21,232 bases of DNA from the IMG/VR virus record IMGVR_UViG_3300033155_000057, positions 1-21,232 of that record; one strand, written 5' to 3'. The DNA is from a virus. Below are positions 7,003 through 15,774 of the stretch, piece after piece. The first letter of the stretch is position 1, and each line of letters starts with the position of its first letter. The notes beneath the pieces are model-generated. The model did no database searches. It was not told where the DNA came from and saw only the letters and a program-made list of their open reading frames with translations. Position numbers and translations under genes: made by a program.

Positions 7003-10000
7003 ATGCCTAAAGGTGATGGTTTTGGAGCAGGTCTTGGTGGACAAGGTGAAGATGATTACACCTACACTAACCAAGAGCACTCAGCTGGATATGAAGACGA
7101 ACTATCTGCTGAAGATTTAATAGCTACGCATAGTGCCTTAACTATGGGCAATGTTAATGCCGAAGTAACTGCTGAACAATTAATAGAAGCACACAAGGCA
7201 GAGCATGGTGATGCATATGGTACAGGTGGCGCAAGGTCTCCTGACCTACAGCTTCACAGGTTTGCTAGTATGGAACCTAGACAGATGCACCTTGCACATG
7301 AATGGCTGACCGGCAACTACGTCCACCAATCAAAGAGGGGTGAACAGATAGGTGAAGCCTTAGAAGAGTTCAGAAGCGTTACTGGAGTGTCTGATGCTGA
7401 AATGGCACAGAGATTCAAAAGCGAACTGAGAAGGACTGGCTACTTCGACTACACAGGCGAGGTTCCAAAGGATGCCACTTATACGGCTCCTAGTGGCTCA
7501 CAGGACACGAACATCGTTTTGAGTATGATGGGCAGGACAGCTAAGAATTATGAGGAGGCTGGAGCTGGTGGGAGACTTCTGGGCAATGTAGATGGACAGA
7601 ATGTAGGTGAATCTGCTGAAGGTCTTATAAGTGCTACCTCCTTCGTTAGGGAGTTTGCAGCAAAACTGATTGACCCTAGAGTTGCAGTTGGTGGAGTCAA
7701 GTATGGTTCTATCATGGGTGACTTAGAGACAGCTATCATTAACCAGATGGTAACAAGCACTGGGTATCGTGGACAGTCAAGTACTGTACCACTTCCCAAC
7801 GAGCTTCCCATTGATGGTTTAATACCCACTATCGGTAATGACCGTAATCCACAAGGTACTCCATTTACAAATTTAGGTTATGATGTTGCACTACAACAAG
7901 GTCAACTTGATGCAATGGGCGACTTAGCTTTTCTCAAGAAAGCAAACTATGCTGCAACTTACTTTCCTATTGATGGAACTAAGAAGGGTATGGGTGAGGA
8001 AGCTTGGGAGAAGAGAAAGGATATTGCAAGTGGTGACTTCACAGAGTTTAGTGAAATGTACTACGATGTTGCTCAAGTGTTTAAAGCTCAATTTGTTGAT
8101 GCCGGTGATGAGATTTATGGTAATGCTAAAACTTCACAGGCATGGAGAGCACAAAGTCAAGAGTATGATGCTCAAGCAGTAGTACGTGAAAGAATAAGTT
8201 TCTTAGGTTTAGCATGGGATGACTCTGCTGATACTCAAGGTATAGCACCAGAAACTCCTTATGACATTTTACACACTGGTAATAAATTACCTACGGACTT
8301 TAAAGATAAAACTTTTGCACCAGCTGGACAGAGAGTTACAGGTTCACAAAACATGAACTACGGTCACAATGTTGGCTTATCCTCTAGTGCAGATTTTGAA
8401 CAAAGAGTTGTAGACTTGATGTACCCTGAAGGTGTTCTTGGTTTAGATACTAAGACAGCTATGAATATGGATGATGCTATTGAATTAGTTTACCAAGGTG
8501 AAGAAGAACTGGACAGAAACCTTACAGGTCTGGTTACAGATAGGGATATTTATTTATCTGGTTCAAGGGATAGAAATATTCAGGGAAGTCAAGCATGGAA
8601 AGCAGAACGTAAAGGTACTGTGTCTGCATCTATGGCAAGCTTACTAAGTTCAAAAGATGGTATTGCTAAAATGGCTACCAATCTTGCGAGACAAGGTTTC
8701 AACTATGTACCTCAGTATGGTGCAGATGGTGGCTTCCAAGAGTTTGGCTTTACTGGTACGGATGCATCTGCAAAAGGTAACAGGAGAGAGAAGGCAACTA
8801 AAGAAGCTTTCCTTGCAACTGTTGGCTCTAACTTAAACTATGAAGAAGCTTTCTTTGAAACAAATAAGGACTTGCCCGGATTGGGTGCTTCACCTGATGG
8901 AAGATTGTTTAACCCTGATGGTTCATCGGCTGGCTTGTTAGAGCTAAAAACTTTACAGGACTCAACCTACAAAGGTTCAACTAAAAAGTACTACGACCAG
9001 ATGCAATTGCAAATGGCTGTCACTGGTGAGAAGCAAGTACACTTCTTTGCGCGTAACCAATATGGTGAAGCTGGTGACTACGAATATAACGTAGTTGAAT
9101 ACGATGCTGAAAGAGCTGAAGAGTTAATTGAAATGGCTAATACCGCACAGGAAATATCTGGTGGTATAACAACTAGAAAGGAGATGAATCAATTGCAAAG
9201 TATAATTCAAGCAAACAAAAGTAAAAGACGTTCATCTTCACAACCTGCTGTTGAAGGAACTACGTTTGATGATAAACAAGTAGATGAAACTGGAGAGGAA
9301 GTTGCAGCATTTAAAGCAACACCTGCTGAGTCATCTAAAGGTAAGAGTGAAGGTAAAACAATACTTGATAAGATGCTTAGTAGCAAAACTACTGATGCCT
9401 CACAACCTGACCAAGAAGAGTTAAGTCTGAAGAAGATTGAAGCTAGTCTTAAAGAAACACAACAGAAACAGAAAGGTACTGTTGGTATTAGCGCAAGTGG
9501 TAAGAGTCATGATGACCCACTAAATGCAAGTACTGGTGCACTGGCTGACATGCTTCGTAAAGAAGAACAGCAAGAGCTTGCCAAAGCTGCTAAGGGTGGT
9601 GGTGATGGTAAAGGTGTAGAAGCTAATGAGAATTTAGCTGAGTCTTCTTTCCATGCTGCTAAGATGATAAATCACTTTGCTGCTGTAGCTCAGAAAGCTG
9701 CATCGATACTTAAAGGTATTGGTGGTGGTCTTACTGGTGCAACTGAAGATGTACTTGACGAAGGCAGACTTGCTGCTCGTGTTGGTATGACTGCTGAAGA
9801 ACTTCGTGGTACTCGCGTAACACTTAGGGAAGCACAACTTACAGACAAGCAAATAAACGAAGTAGTTTCTGGTGCTGGCGAATTAGTGTCAACATTAGAT
9901 ACTGACTTAGGTGTTGCCGGTTTCGTTGAAAGTACTATTGTTCCTTTACATGCACTCAAAGCTAAACATCCTGAGTTAACTGACATGCCTATTGGTGATG

Positions 10001-10701
10001 TCACTGACTGGCAAGGACTTGATAACCAAGGCGTACAAGCTAAGGTTCAGGGTATGATGAGGGGTCTTACTCCAGCACTAAGAAAAGCTGTTGGCGATAG
10101 ACTACCTGCTGGTATTAGGGAATTAGCATTTGCTGCTGATGTAACAACTGGTGAGAAACTCAATGGTGCTATCGATAGTGAAATAGATATTGCTGGTGGC
10201 AGAAGAGTAGCTGGTGGTGCATATGAAGTTCAACGACTAGCTCAAGTAGTAAACGAAAGAGCTGCGACTACAACAAGAGCTGCTGGTATACTTGGTGAGA
10301 CCGCTACAACAATTGGAGATAACTTCAGTGTAGAAGGACTTGTAAGTTTCGGTACTAAGTTGCTTGCCATTGGTGGTGAAGAGGCTGCCATAGGTGCTGC
10401 TAAGTATGTAGGTGGTGGTGATATACACCAAGTTGCTAATCCTGATAGGATAGAGGCACTTAAACCTTCACAGGCAATAATGCAAACCTCCAAAGGTTCT
10501 ACTAACTTTGATAAGTATGATTCACATAAAACAAGTTTACCTTCAGCTGGAATTGGCCCGATACAATCTGGTGCTGAATCTAAAGAAGATGCTAAGATAA
10601 ACAATGTTCAGAACTTTGAAGTCAAGGTAACTCTTGGTGAGAAGGATGAAGTTGAAATTATTGAAGATGGTGAAACTAAACTTATGACAACAGGAGACTA
10701 A
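7003..10701 (+). CDS. Tape-measure-position protein with embedded lambda-exonuclease/YqaJ-type nuclease domain
   Basis: This is a 1232-aa protein. ATG 7003 is preferred because GGAGG lies 5 bases upstream; the TTG at 6991 overlaps that RBS. Its place between the frameshifted chaperone and the hub is that of the tape measure, and it is the only large gene there. Residues ~525-715 form a complete PD-(D/E)XK exonuclease of the lambda Exo/YqaJ type: an N-terminal SQAWKAERKGTVSAS motif, GNRRE (G592, E596), ASPDG (D632), LLELKT (E647, K649), and YYDQMQLQMAVTG (Q666, Q668, Q670) followed by VHFFARNQYG. Residues ~740-860 are low-complexity and charged, probably a flexible linker. The C-terminal ~370 residues are Ala/Gly-rich and helical. 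I see no clear transmembrane segment, which is unusual for a tape measure. The first ~520 residues are not recognised. It probably sets tail length and may carry a nuclease into the cell; the role is inference. Confidence 0.8.
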   Translation: MPKGDGFGAGLGGQGEDDYTYTNQEHSAGYEDELSAEDLIATHSALTMGNVNAEVTAEQLIEAHKAEHGDAYGTGGARSPDLQLHRFASMEPRQMHLAHEWLTGNYVHQSKRGEQIGEALEEFRSVTGVSDAEMAQRFKSELRRTGYFDYTGEVPKDATYTAPSGSQDTNIVLSMMGRTAKNYEEAGAGGRLLGNVDGQNVGESAEGLISATSFVREFAAKLIDPRVAVGGVKYGSIMGDLETAIINQMVTSTGYRGQSSTVPLPNELPIDGLIPTIGNDRNPQGTPFTNLGYDVALQQGQLDAMGDLAFLKKANYAATYFPIDGTKKGMGEEAWEKRKDIASGDFTEFSEMYYDVAQVFKAQFVDAGDEIYGNAKTSQAWRAQSQEYDAQAVVRERISFLGLAWDDSADTQGIAPETPYDILHTGNKLPTDFKDKTFAPAGQRVTGSQNMNYGHNVGLSSSADFEQRVVDLMYPEGVLGLDTKTAMNMDDAIELVYQGEEELDRNLTGLVTDRDIYLSGSRDRNIQGSQAWKAERKGTVSASMASLLSSKDGIAKMATNLARQGFNYVPQYGADGGFQEFGFTGTDASAKGNRREKATKEAFLATVGSNLNYEEAFFETNKDLPGLGASPDGRLFNPDGSSAGLLELKTLQDSTYKGSTKKYYDQMQLQMAVTGEKQVHFFARNQYGEAGDYEYNVVEYDAERAEELIEMANTAQEISGGITTRKEMNQLQSIIQANKSKRRSSSQPAVEGTTFDDKQVDETGEEVAAFKATPAESSKGKSEGKTILDKMLSSKTTDASQPDQEELSLKKIEASLKETQQKQKGTVGISASGKSHDDPLNASTGALADMLRKEEQQELAKAAKGGGDGKGVEANENLAESSFHAAKMINHFAAVAQKAASILKGIGGGLTGATEDVLDEGRLAARVGMTAEELRGTRVTLREAQLTDKQINEVVSGAGELVSTLDTDLGVAGFVESTIVPLHALKAKHPELTDMPIGDVTDWQGLDNQGVQAKVQGMMRGLTPALRKAVGDRLPAGIRELAFAADVTTGEKLNGAIDSEIDIAGGRRVAGGAYEVQRLAQVVNERAATTTRAAGILGETATTIGDNFSVEGLVSFGTKLLAIGGEEAAIGAAKYVGGGDIHQVANPDRIEALKPSQAIMQTSKGSTNFDKYDSHKTSLPSAGIGPIQSGAESKEDAKINNVQNFEVKVTLGEKDEVEIIEDGETKLMTTGD

Positions 10702-10703
10702 CT

Positions 10704-11474
10704 ATGGCTATGATAAAGTTCGGGCAGTATGTTAGAATCGAAGTTGTCTCAAAAGATAAAGCTGAGAAGTTTACATCGGATAGTTTAAGGATAGACTTTG
10801 ACATAAGGAATGTGTCAGAGTTTGTCAGAGCTAAGATTGATATTTATAATCTTACTTCCGAGACAGCTGGTGCTATAATGAATGGTGAAAACTATGTGTC
10901 TATTATTACTTCCTTGCATGGAGGCGAGGAGGTTACTATAGCTAGTAATCTTTATATTAGTAATGCAGTAAATGAAACTAAGTTACCAAACAACATTACT
11001 TCTTTATTTTGTTTCTCCTCTGTAAAGAAATCCTTTTTAGAATTTCAATTAAAGGATGTGCAGGTTAAGAACGCATCACTAAAGAATTGCATAGATGCAG
11101 TTGTGGCAAAATCAAAGTTCGAAGGAAATGTTCTATACAGACAATTTCCTGAAGGCTGGATAAGTAAAGCACCAGTTAAACCTGTTGCTAAACTAGAAGG
11201 TTCTGTGCAGTCATGTTTAAGAATTCTTGGTAATGAGTATAAGTACAACTACTACATTGATGGGGACAACTTAGTGCTGATGCATAAAGTAGAACCGGAG
11301 AATGAAAGTGCTACAACATTAAATAAAGATGAGCCTGATGTTAAACTGTCTACAGATAACATGAGGTCAAATCCTAAACTTGGGCCAGCTACTATTAGCT
11401 TAGAGTCTAACCTTGACTACTATATCAGGTTACTACAGATACCAAGTGTACCAGACAGTGCACAGAGGTTCTAA
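10704..11474 (+). CDS. Baseplate hub protein (gp27/XkdQ-like), reading frame as it stands
   Basis: This 256-aa protein opens with a strand-rich domain (IKFGQYVRIEVVSKDKAEKF, then RIDFDIRNVSEFVRAKIDIY and LTSETAGAI), typical of phage hub proteins. A helical middle (LKNCIDAVVAKSKF), LEGSVQSCLRILGNEYKYNY and GDNLVLM follow. Near the end it has NPKLGPATISLES, like the 'NP.L.PG..V.L.S' strand before the hub's final domain. The family then expects a 'G.Y.V....H.G....W.T' motif. In this frame that motif is absent and the sequence ends IPSVPDSAQRF, but it is present in the +1 frame. The gene therefore looks interrupted by one base or read by frameshift; the full product would be about 288 aa. It would form the central hub between tape measure and spike. 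Confidence 0.72.
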   Translation: MAMIKFGQYVRIEVVSKDKAEKFTSDSLRIDFDIRNVSEFVRAKIDIYNLTSETAGAIMNGENYVSIITSLHGGEEVTIASNLYISNAVNETKLPNNITSLFCFSSVKKSFLEFQLKDVQVKNASLKNCIDAVVAKSKFEGNVLYRQFPEGWISKAPVKPVAKLEGSVQSCLRILGNEYKYNYYIDGDNLVLMHKVEPENESATTLNKDEPDVKLSTDNMRSNPKLGPATISLESNLDYYIRLLQIPSVPDSAQRF

Positions 11475-11571
11475 CTTTACAAAACTTTGGCAGACTAATG
11501 CACAAGGAGTAAGTCCAGGAAATAACAGTGGCAAGCAAATGCCTACATCTAAATACAATTGGTTCAAGTGA
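11404..11571 (+). other. +1-frame continuation encoding the missing C-terminus of the hub protein
   Basis: The +1 frame is open from 11404 to TGA 11569-11571. It reads SGYYRYQVYQTVHRGSNFTK and then LWQTNAQGVSPGNNSGKQ, matching the hub signature of an aromatic strand, H-x-G, and W-x-T. It ends 7 bases before the next ATG (11579), restoring the tight spacing seen elsewhere. Without it there would be an otherwise unexplained 104-base gap. The switch must occur between about 11404 and 11430. CTT at 11412-11414 could re-pair as TTG in the +1 frame. There is no homopolymer there, no stop codon to stall on, and no strong upstream SD-like stimulator. A one-base assembly error or a true mutation is at least as likely as programmed frameshifting. 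Confidence 0.65.
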
Positions 11572-11578
11572 GGTTTAA

Positions 11579-12778
11579 ATGAGTGTTCCAGATAAAGCTT
11601 ACATTAAGTTTAAGCTGAACGAAGAAGATGAATACACTGAGATTAGATTTCACTCAGTCATATTCGAAGACCATGAAGTATCAAATGAAATAACTAAGTT
11701 TCCTGTTCAATCAGGATTCAATATAAGTAACCACTCCATTAGGCATAACAGGAAAGTTAACTTGTCAGCTATCATCACTAACACACAAATGTTGTTATCT
11801 GATGAGTTCCACGAGTACAGTCCTAATAATAACTCCAAAGCAATTACAGAAGTTCTTACTAAGATAGTTCGTGAAGCAGTATCGTGTGTTGTAGTTACTA
11901 ACCTAACCACATATGAACCTGTTATATTTAACAACTTCAAGACCAAGCAAGCTGAAGGCATGACCGATGCAGTAACTCTGTTGTTGCGTGGCGAAGAAAT
12001 ACAAATAGCTTCTACTATTAATAAGAATGCAGTAGACTTGAAAGTATTTACGGCTGTACCAGATAGTGAACGTGCAGCAAGGTTAGAAGAACTTAGGAAA
12101 GCTGGTTTCAGTATTAATCCAGCAGCGAGCTTATCACAAACAAGTGTTGACCTGTCTACTGGTTTTGCTGTTGCTACTTCTCTGCCTAATGGTACGAATG
12201 GTACAATGACATACAATCCAATAGCAAGCAATGCAGCTACTTCGACATTTACAAATGAAGTAAGTATATCGGAAGATGGTACTAAAGCTGGAGCAGCTGA
12301 TGAAACTGTTGGTGCTACTCCTGATGCAATCATTGCATTACAGAATGGTGCTAATGTGGTTGGTGGATGTTTAGTTGAAAGCACTGTTGGTTTAGCTACT
12401 GAGATTGCTGACGATTATCTTACAACTGCTGTTGGTAACTTACGCAGGTCTGCTTACGGTGGACTGTATGAGATACTTGGTGTTAACGGTGACAGAAGTA
12501 TGGGACAGAGATTACTAGGCATTGGTCTGGACTGTTTCATAGTTGGTGCTACTGCAACATTTAAGAAAGATGAAGATGATAACTTTTTAATAACTGGTGA
12601 AGACTTTGACACAGACTTACCTACAGTAGAGGATGCACTTAAAGGTGCTGCTGCTCATGGTGATACACTTGTCAATGGAGTAACTGGTATTGCATCACCA
12701 ACAACCATAACTAAAATAACTGGTAGTGCTGCTGGCGCACCAGACTTCTTAGGTGACTTGGTAGGAGACTTGTTCTAA
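11579..12778 (+). CDS. Dit-like baseplate protein
   Basis: This 399-aa protein starts at ATG 11579 behind GAGG. The N-terminal ~145 residues contain the pattern FEDHEVSNEITKFPVQSGFN followed by ISNHSIRHNRKVNLSAIITN. This resembles Dit-like tail proteins, in which a strand with a 'HPV..G..I.DH' type motif begins the hub-ring domain. The middle (VTNLTTYEPVIFNNFKTKQA, then LLLRGEEIQIAS) completes that beta domain. The remaining ~250 residues are Ala/Thr/Gly-rich, not recognised, with a possible helical stretch (ADDYLTTAVGNLRRSAYGGL). It would link the tube end to the hub and wedges. Its stop overlaps the next start (TAATG), so translation is coupled. A long antisense ORF in this region is a shadow. 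Confidence 0.68.
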   Translation: MSVPDKAYIKFKLNEEDEYTEIRFHSVIFEDHEVSNEITKFPVQSGFNISNHSIRHNRKVNLSAIITNTQMLLSDEFHEYSPNNNSKAITEVLTKIVREAVSCVVVTNLTTYEPVIFNNFKTKQAEGMTDAVTLLLRGEEIQIASTINKNAVDLKVFTAVPDSERAARLEELRKAGFSINPAASLSQTSVDLSTGFAVATSLPNGTNGTMTYNPIASNAATSTFTNEVSISEDGTKAGAADETVGATPDAIIALQNGANVVGGCLVESTVGLATEIADDYLTTAVGNLRRSAYGGLYEILGVNGDRSMGQRLLGIGLDCFIVGATATFKKDEDDNFLITGEDFDTDLPTVEDALKGAAAHGDTLVNGVTGIASPTTITKITGSAAGAPDFLGDLVGDLF

Positions 12779-13629
12779 TGATTAACAATGAACAGTACTC
12801 TATCATTTTACCTGCAAGGATTATTAAGTACTATCCAGAAAATCAGACAGCTGATATTTTAGTTTCGGCTGAACGTGTTACACATACATCAAGCAAGTCA
12901 AACAACTCTACAAGTAGAAGTGCTATTCTTGGTGTTCCAGTACATACACCTTCCGGTGGTGGATGGGCAATAACCTTTCCAGTTAAAGTTGGTGACACAT
13001 GTGTAATGCTGTTCAGTCAGATTGGCTACGACCACTGGTTATATGAAAACAAAGATAAGGCTGGAACCTACTTAGGTTTACCTAAGCCACACTTGTCGAG
13101 ACAGTTCAATGAAGACGATGGTTTTGCTTTCGTTGGTATGAACAGTTTACCACAAGCAGTACCAGACTATCATGCAACTCACTCACAGTGGCGAGGCCCA
13201 AATAGTTCCTTGCAAGTTATCTCACTGAACGATGATAAGACCATATCGATTATTAGTGACACGAAGGTAACAGTGACTACACCACAAGTTGAAGTTAACT
13301 GTACAGATGCTGTAGTGAATGCAAGTACATCAGTGAAACTTGATACACCTGATACGCACATTACTGGTACGTTGACAGTTGATGGTGCAGTAACTAATAA
13401 ATCAACAATGGACGTAACTGGTGCAGTAACTCACGGAGCTACAGTTGGAACCACAGGTGTTACTACTACTGGTGGTATTGCTGTTGCTGGTGGAGCTGCT
13501 GCTGATATGGGTTCAGGTGCAATGTCAAGTACAGGTACAATGTCAGTAAATGGTGTTGACTTAGAAACACATGTACATGCTGGTGACGGTGGTACTGGTT
13601 CTGGTGCAGATACTGGCCCACCTTTATAG
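12778..13629 (+). CDS. Baseplate spike / central puncturing protein (Gp138-type)
   Basis: This 283-aa protein has three parts. Residues ~8-130 form an OB-fold collar of Gp138 N-terminal type, with GGGWAITFPVKVGDTCVMLF as the signature (residues 60-79). Residues ~150-250 are a Thr/Val/Gly-rich beta-helix shaft with short repeating strands (TVTTPQVEVNCTDAVVNAST, then GAVTHGATVGTTGVTTTGG). The end, THVHAGDGGTGSGADTGPPL (264-283), carries H265-x-H267, the iron-binding tip motif known from P2 gpV and phi92 gp138. It is the membrane-piercing needle, mounted on the hub. It starts at ATG 12778, overlapping the upstream stop by one base. All parts look intact. Confidence 0.88.
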   Translation: MINNEQYSIILPARIIKYYPENQTADILVSAERVTHTSSKSNNSTSRSAILGVPVHTPSGGGWAITFPVKVGDTCVMLFSQIGYDHWLYENKDKAGTYLGLPKPHLSRQFNEDDGFAFVGMNSLPQAVPDYHATHSQWRGPNSSLQVISLNDDKTISIISDTKVTVTTPQVEVNCTDAVVNASTSVKLDTPDTHITGTLTVDGAVTNKSTMDVTGAVTHGATVGTTGVTTTGGIAVAGGAAADMGSGAMSSTGTMSVNGVDLETHVHAGDGGTGSGADTGPPL

Positions 13630-13638
13630 GAGATGTAA

Positions 13639-13998
13639 ATGCAATTAGCTTTAGACAATGACACACATGACCTCATCTTAAAAGATGGTGGTGGAGTGGA
13701 GAGAGTCACTGATGGTAGATATGTTGTCCAGCTAGTAAAGAGTAGACTGCTCACCGGTTTTGGTGAGTGGTTGCTCAACCCTAGTCTTGGATGGATAGAT
13801 TTAAGTGACTACAAAAAGAATCCTGACTTGTTTCATATAGAATTGAAAGCAAGACAGATAATATTAAGTACACCTAACGTGAACACTATTGATGAGTTCA
13901 CAATGGTACTGTCTAAAAGAATTTTAAATATTTCTTTTAAGGCAACTACTGTGTTCGGTGTAATAGATTTAACAATCCCTTGGGGAGGTACTACATAA
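13639..13998 (+). CDS. Baseplate wedge protein (gp25-like)
   Basis: This 119-aa protein is of the T4 gp25 / P2 W type. It begins LALDNDTHDLILKDGGGVER, a strand pair typical of the family, followed by a helix (YVVQLVKSRLLTGFGEWLLN) containing the conserved 'L.t..GE.......G.....' pattern. It ends with VFGVIDLTIPWGG. It would join the sheath initiator ring to the wedges. The RBS is AGGAG before ATG 13639. Its TAA (13996-13998) overlaps the baseplate J start by one base. Normal length for the family. Confidence 0.85.
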   Translation: MQLALDNDTHDLILKDGGGVERVTDGRYVVQLVKSRLLTGFGEWLLNPSLGWIDLSDYKKNPDLFHIELKARQIILSTPNVNTIDEFTMVLSKRILNISFKATTVFGVIDLTIPWGGTT

Positions 13999-15137
13999 TG
14001 TCAGGTTTAACTACTGAAGGTTTCACACCAGAAACTTATGATGACATAACAGATAGAATAAAAGCGAAGTTAGAAGTGCTATCTCCAGGATTTGACTTTA
14101 GTGATGAGTCTGTAGATGGTCAACTATTAGGAATAATGGGATTCGAACTGTCACAGGCATGGGAAGAACTTGGTGTAGTTTATCGAGCGTATGACCCATC
14201 ACAAGCCACAGGAGCTGCTCTAAGGAACTTGGGCATGATTTCAGGGCAAGTGTTCGGCTCTGCTACTCGCAGCCAAGCTACGGTCACGCTAGACGGTACA
14301 GCAACTACTTTTGTCCCTGCTGGTTCACTGGTAACGGATGCAGATGGAAACGAGTTCGAAACTCAATATGATGCTAAAGTACCAAGTTCAGTTCTATGCG
14401 TTGCTGTGCTCTCAGGAGTCATTACAGTTGATGCTGGTACACTTACTACTGCTAAGACAGTAATAGCTGGCTGGACAGGCGTAACGCAAGCCTTAGATGG
14501 TCGAGTAGGTGATACTGCTCAGACAGAATCGGCATATCGAAACGTCCGAAATAGAACAGTGTTAAGGAACTACACCAGTGTCGATGATGTCATGTCAGCC
14601 CGACTCTATGAGCTAGGTTTAGAACAAGTAACGGTAGTCAGCAATGAAACTGGCTCTACCTTACCAGACGGTACACCTACTAAACAGATTCACGTATTGG
14701 TCAGTCCAAATGTGGTAATACCAGATGAGGATATAGCTAGGGTAATACTAAATACTAAGCCACCAGCTACAACGACATTCGGAGCTACTACTGTAGTCCT
14801 TGATGACTCGCAGGGTGTGTCACATACAATTAAATTTACAGAAGCCGTAGAGGTTCCTATATTTATAAGTGTAGACGTTACTTACCTTGACAGTGACAAT
14901 GCTGGTTCTAAGGAGTTAATCGAGCAAGCTTTGATTGACCACATTAATAGCTTAGGTGTTAGCGAAGATGTTAGCTACTCAAGACTGTTTGGTTTAATTA
15001 CACCTTATGGTAAAGCGGAAGTTAATGCACTTACAATTGGCTTTGCATCTACTCCTACTGGAACTATCAACTTAACTATTGATGACGATGAGGCAGCAAG
15101 CACAATACTGGCTAATGTAATTGTAACGGAGACTTAA
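13998..15137 (+). CDS. Baseplate J protein (gp47/gp6-like wedge)
   Basis: This 379-aa protein starts at ATG 13998, which overlaps the upstream stop (TAATG) and has GGGGAGG about 9 bases before it; an earlier in-frame TTG at 13980 is part of that RBS region and rejected. The N-terminus SGLTTEGFTPETYDDITDRI and the segment EELGVVYRAYDPSQATGAAL RNLGMISG are the hallmarks of baseplate J proteins. A Thr/Ala-rich beta domain follows, then GDTAQTESAYRNVRNRTVL and SARLYELGLEQVTVVSNE, and a late VPIFISVDVTYLDSDNAGSK domain. It forms the wedge arms that open on host contact. Partners are the gp25-like and DUF2612 neighbours. Confidence 0.9.
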   Translation: MSGLTTEGFTPETYDDITDRIKAKLEVLSPGFDFSDESVDGQLLGIMGFELSQAWEELGVVYRAYDPSQATGAALRNLGMISGQVFGSATRSQATVTLDGTATTFVPAGSLVTDADGNEFETQYDAKVPSSVLCVAVLSGVITVDAGTLTTAKTVIAGWTGVTQALDGRVGDTAQTESAYRNVRNRTVLRNYTSVDDVMSARLYELGLEQVTVVSNETGSTLPDGTPTKQIHVLVSPNVVIPDEDIARVILNTKPPATTTFGATTVVLDDSQGVSHTIKFTEAVEVPIFISVDVTYLDSDNAGSKELIEQALIDHINSLGVSEDVSYSRLFGLITPYGKAEVNALTIGFASTPTGTINLTIDDDEAASTILANVIVTET

Positions 15138-15138
15138 T

Positions 15139-15765
15139 ATGGCTATACATATTTCACAGACTGACAAAGGTAATGAGATTCTAAACGGTCTCTTACTTAG
15201 GCAGTATCACGAGTCTCCAAACTTGCTACAGTACTTTGCAGCTTACATCGATGAGATGGACTTACTCTTTAAAACTATTGAGGATGTCCACTTTGGCAGA
15301 TTACTAGATTATGCAATTGGTGAACAGTTGGATGTAATCGGAAGGATATTACAACAGACAAGAGATGTTGTACTTCCGACAATCTGGTTTGGCTTCGATG
15401 GTGCTTCACCTATTGATGGTTTTGCTCCTGAAGCAGACCCAACAGAAGGTGGTGTATTCCTTAGTGAGTCACAAGCCGGTGTCTCTTCAGCTCCTCTGAC
15501 GGATGAAGAGTACAGAAAGCTTTTGAAGTGCAAGGGTTCTATTATGAACAGTGAAGATGCTGGCATAGAAACTATGTACAGTGCATTCGCAGCCTTGCTT
15601 GGTTTTATACCAGCTACGTTCCAGCTTACTGCTCCAGTCAATCAGGAGTTAACATTAACCCTATCTGATATTGATACTACTACAAGAGAGAACCAGTTGA
15701 TAATTTACACAGCTGATAAGTTCCTTGTACCTGCCGGTACAGTATTCAATACAGTTTTAGTTTAA
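15139..15765 (+). CDS. Baseplate protein of DUF2612 family
   Basis: This 208-aa protein begins one base after the baseplate J stop, with GGAG 7-10 bases upstream. It has the DUF2612 pattern: an N-terminal helix (LLLRQYHESPNLLQYFAAYI), then LLDYAIGEQLDVIGRILQQT (the 'LD.A.G.QLD.IG...' motif), a variable Gly/Pro-rich insert, LTDEEYRKLLKCKGSIMNSE, and a helical domain with a strand end (LTLTLSDIDTT, KFLVPAGT). In related phages this gene follows baseplate J and precedes the fibres. It is thought to be the wedge component that anchors fibres, like P2 gpI. Confidence 0.85.
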   Translation: MAIHISQTDKGNEILNGLLLRQYHESPNLLQYFAAYIDEMDLLFKTIEDVHFGRLLDYAIGEQLDVIGRILQQTRDVVLPTIWFGFDGASPIDGFAPEADPTEGGVFLSESQAGVSSAPLTDEEYRKLLKCKGSIMNSEDAGIETMYSAFAALLGFIPATFQLTAPVNQELTLTLSDIDTTTRENQLIIYTADKFLVPAGTVFNTVLV

Positions 15766-15774
15766 GGAGTCAAT

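Noticed and set aside
10242-10604. 120-aa antisense ORF
   Set aside because: Shadow of the Ala/Gly-rich C-terminal part of the tape-measure-position protein.
11707-12384. 225-aa antisense ORF
   Set aside because: Fully inside the Dit-like gene on the opposite strand, with a Leu/Ser/Thr/Val-rich shadow composition; the sense gene has a clear RBS and neighbours.
13431-13778. 115-aa antisense ORF (and overlapping 66-aa one)
   Set aside because: Mirrors the Thr/Gly-rich spike shaft; no RBS or context.
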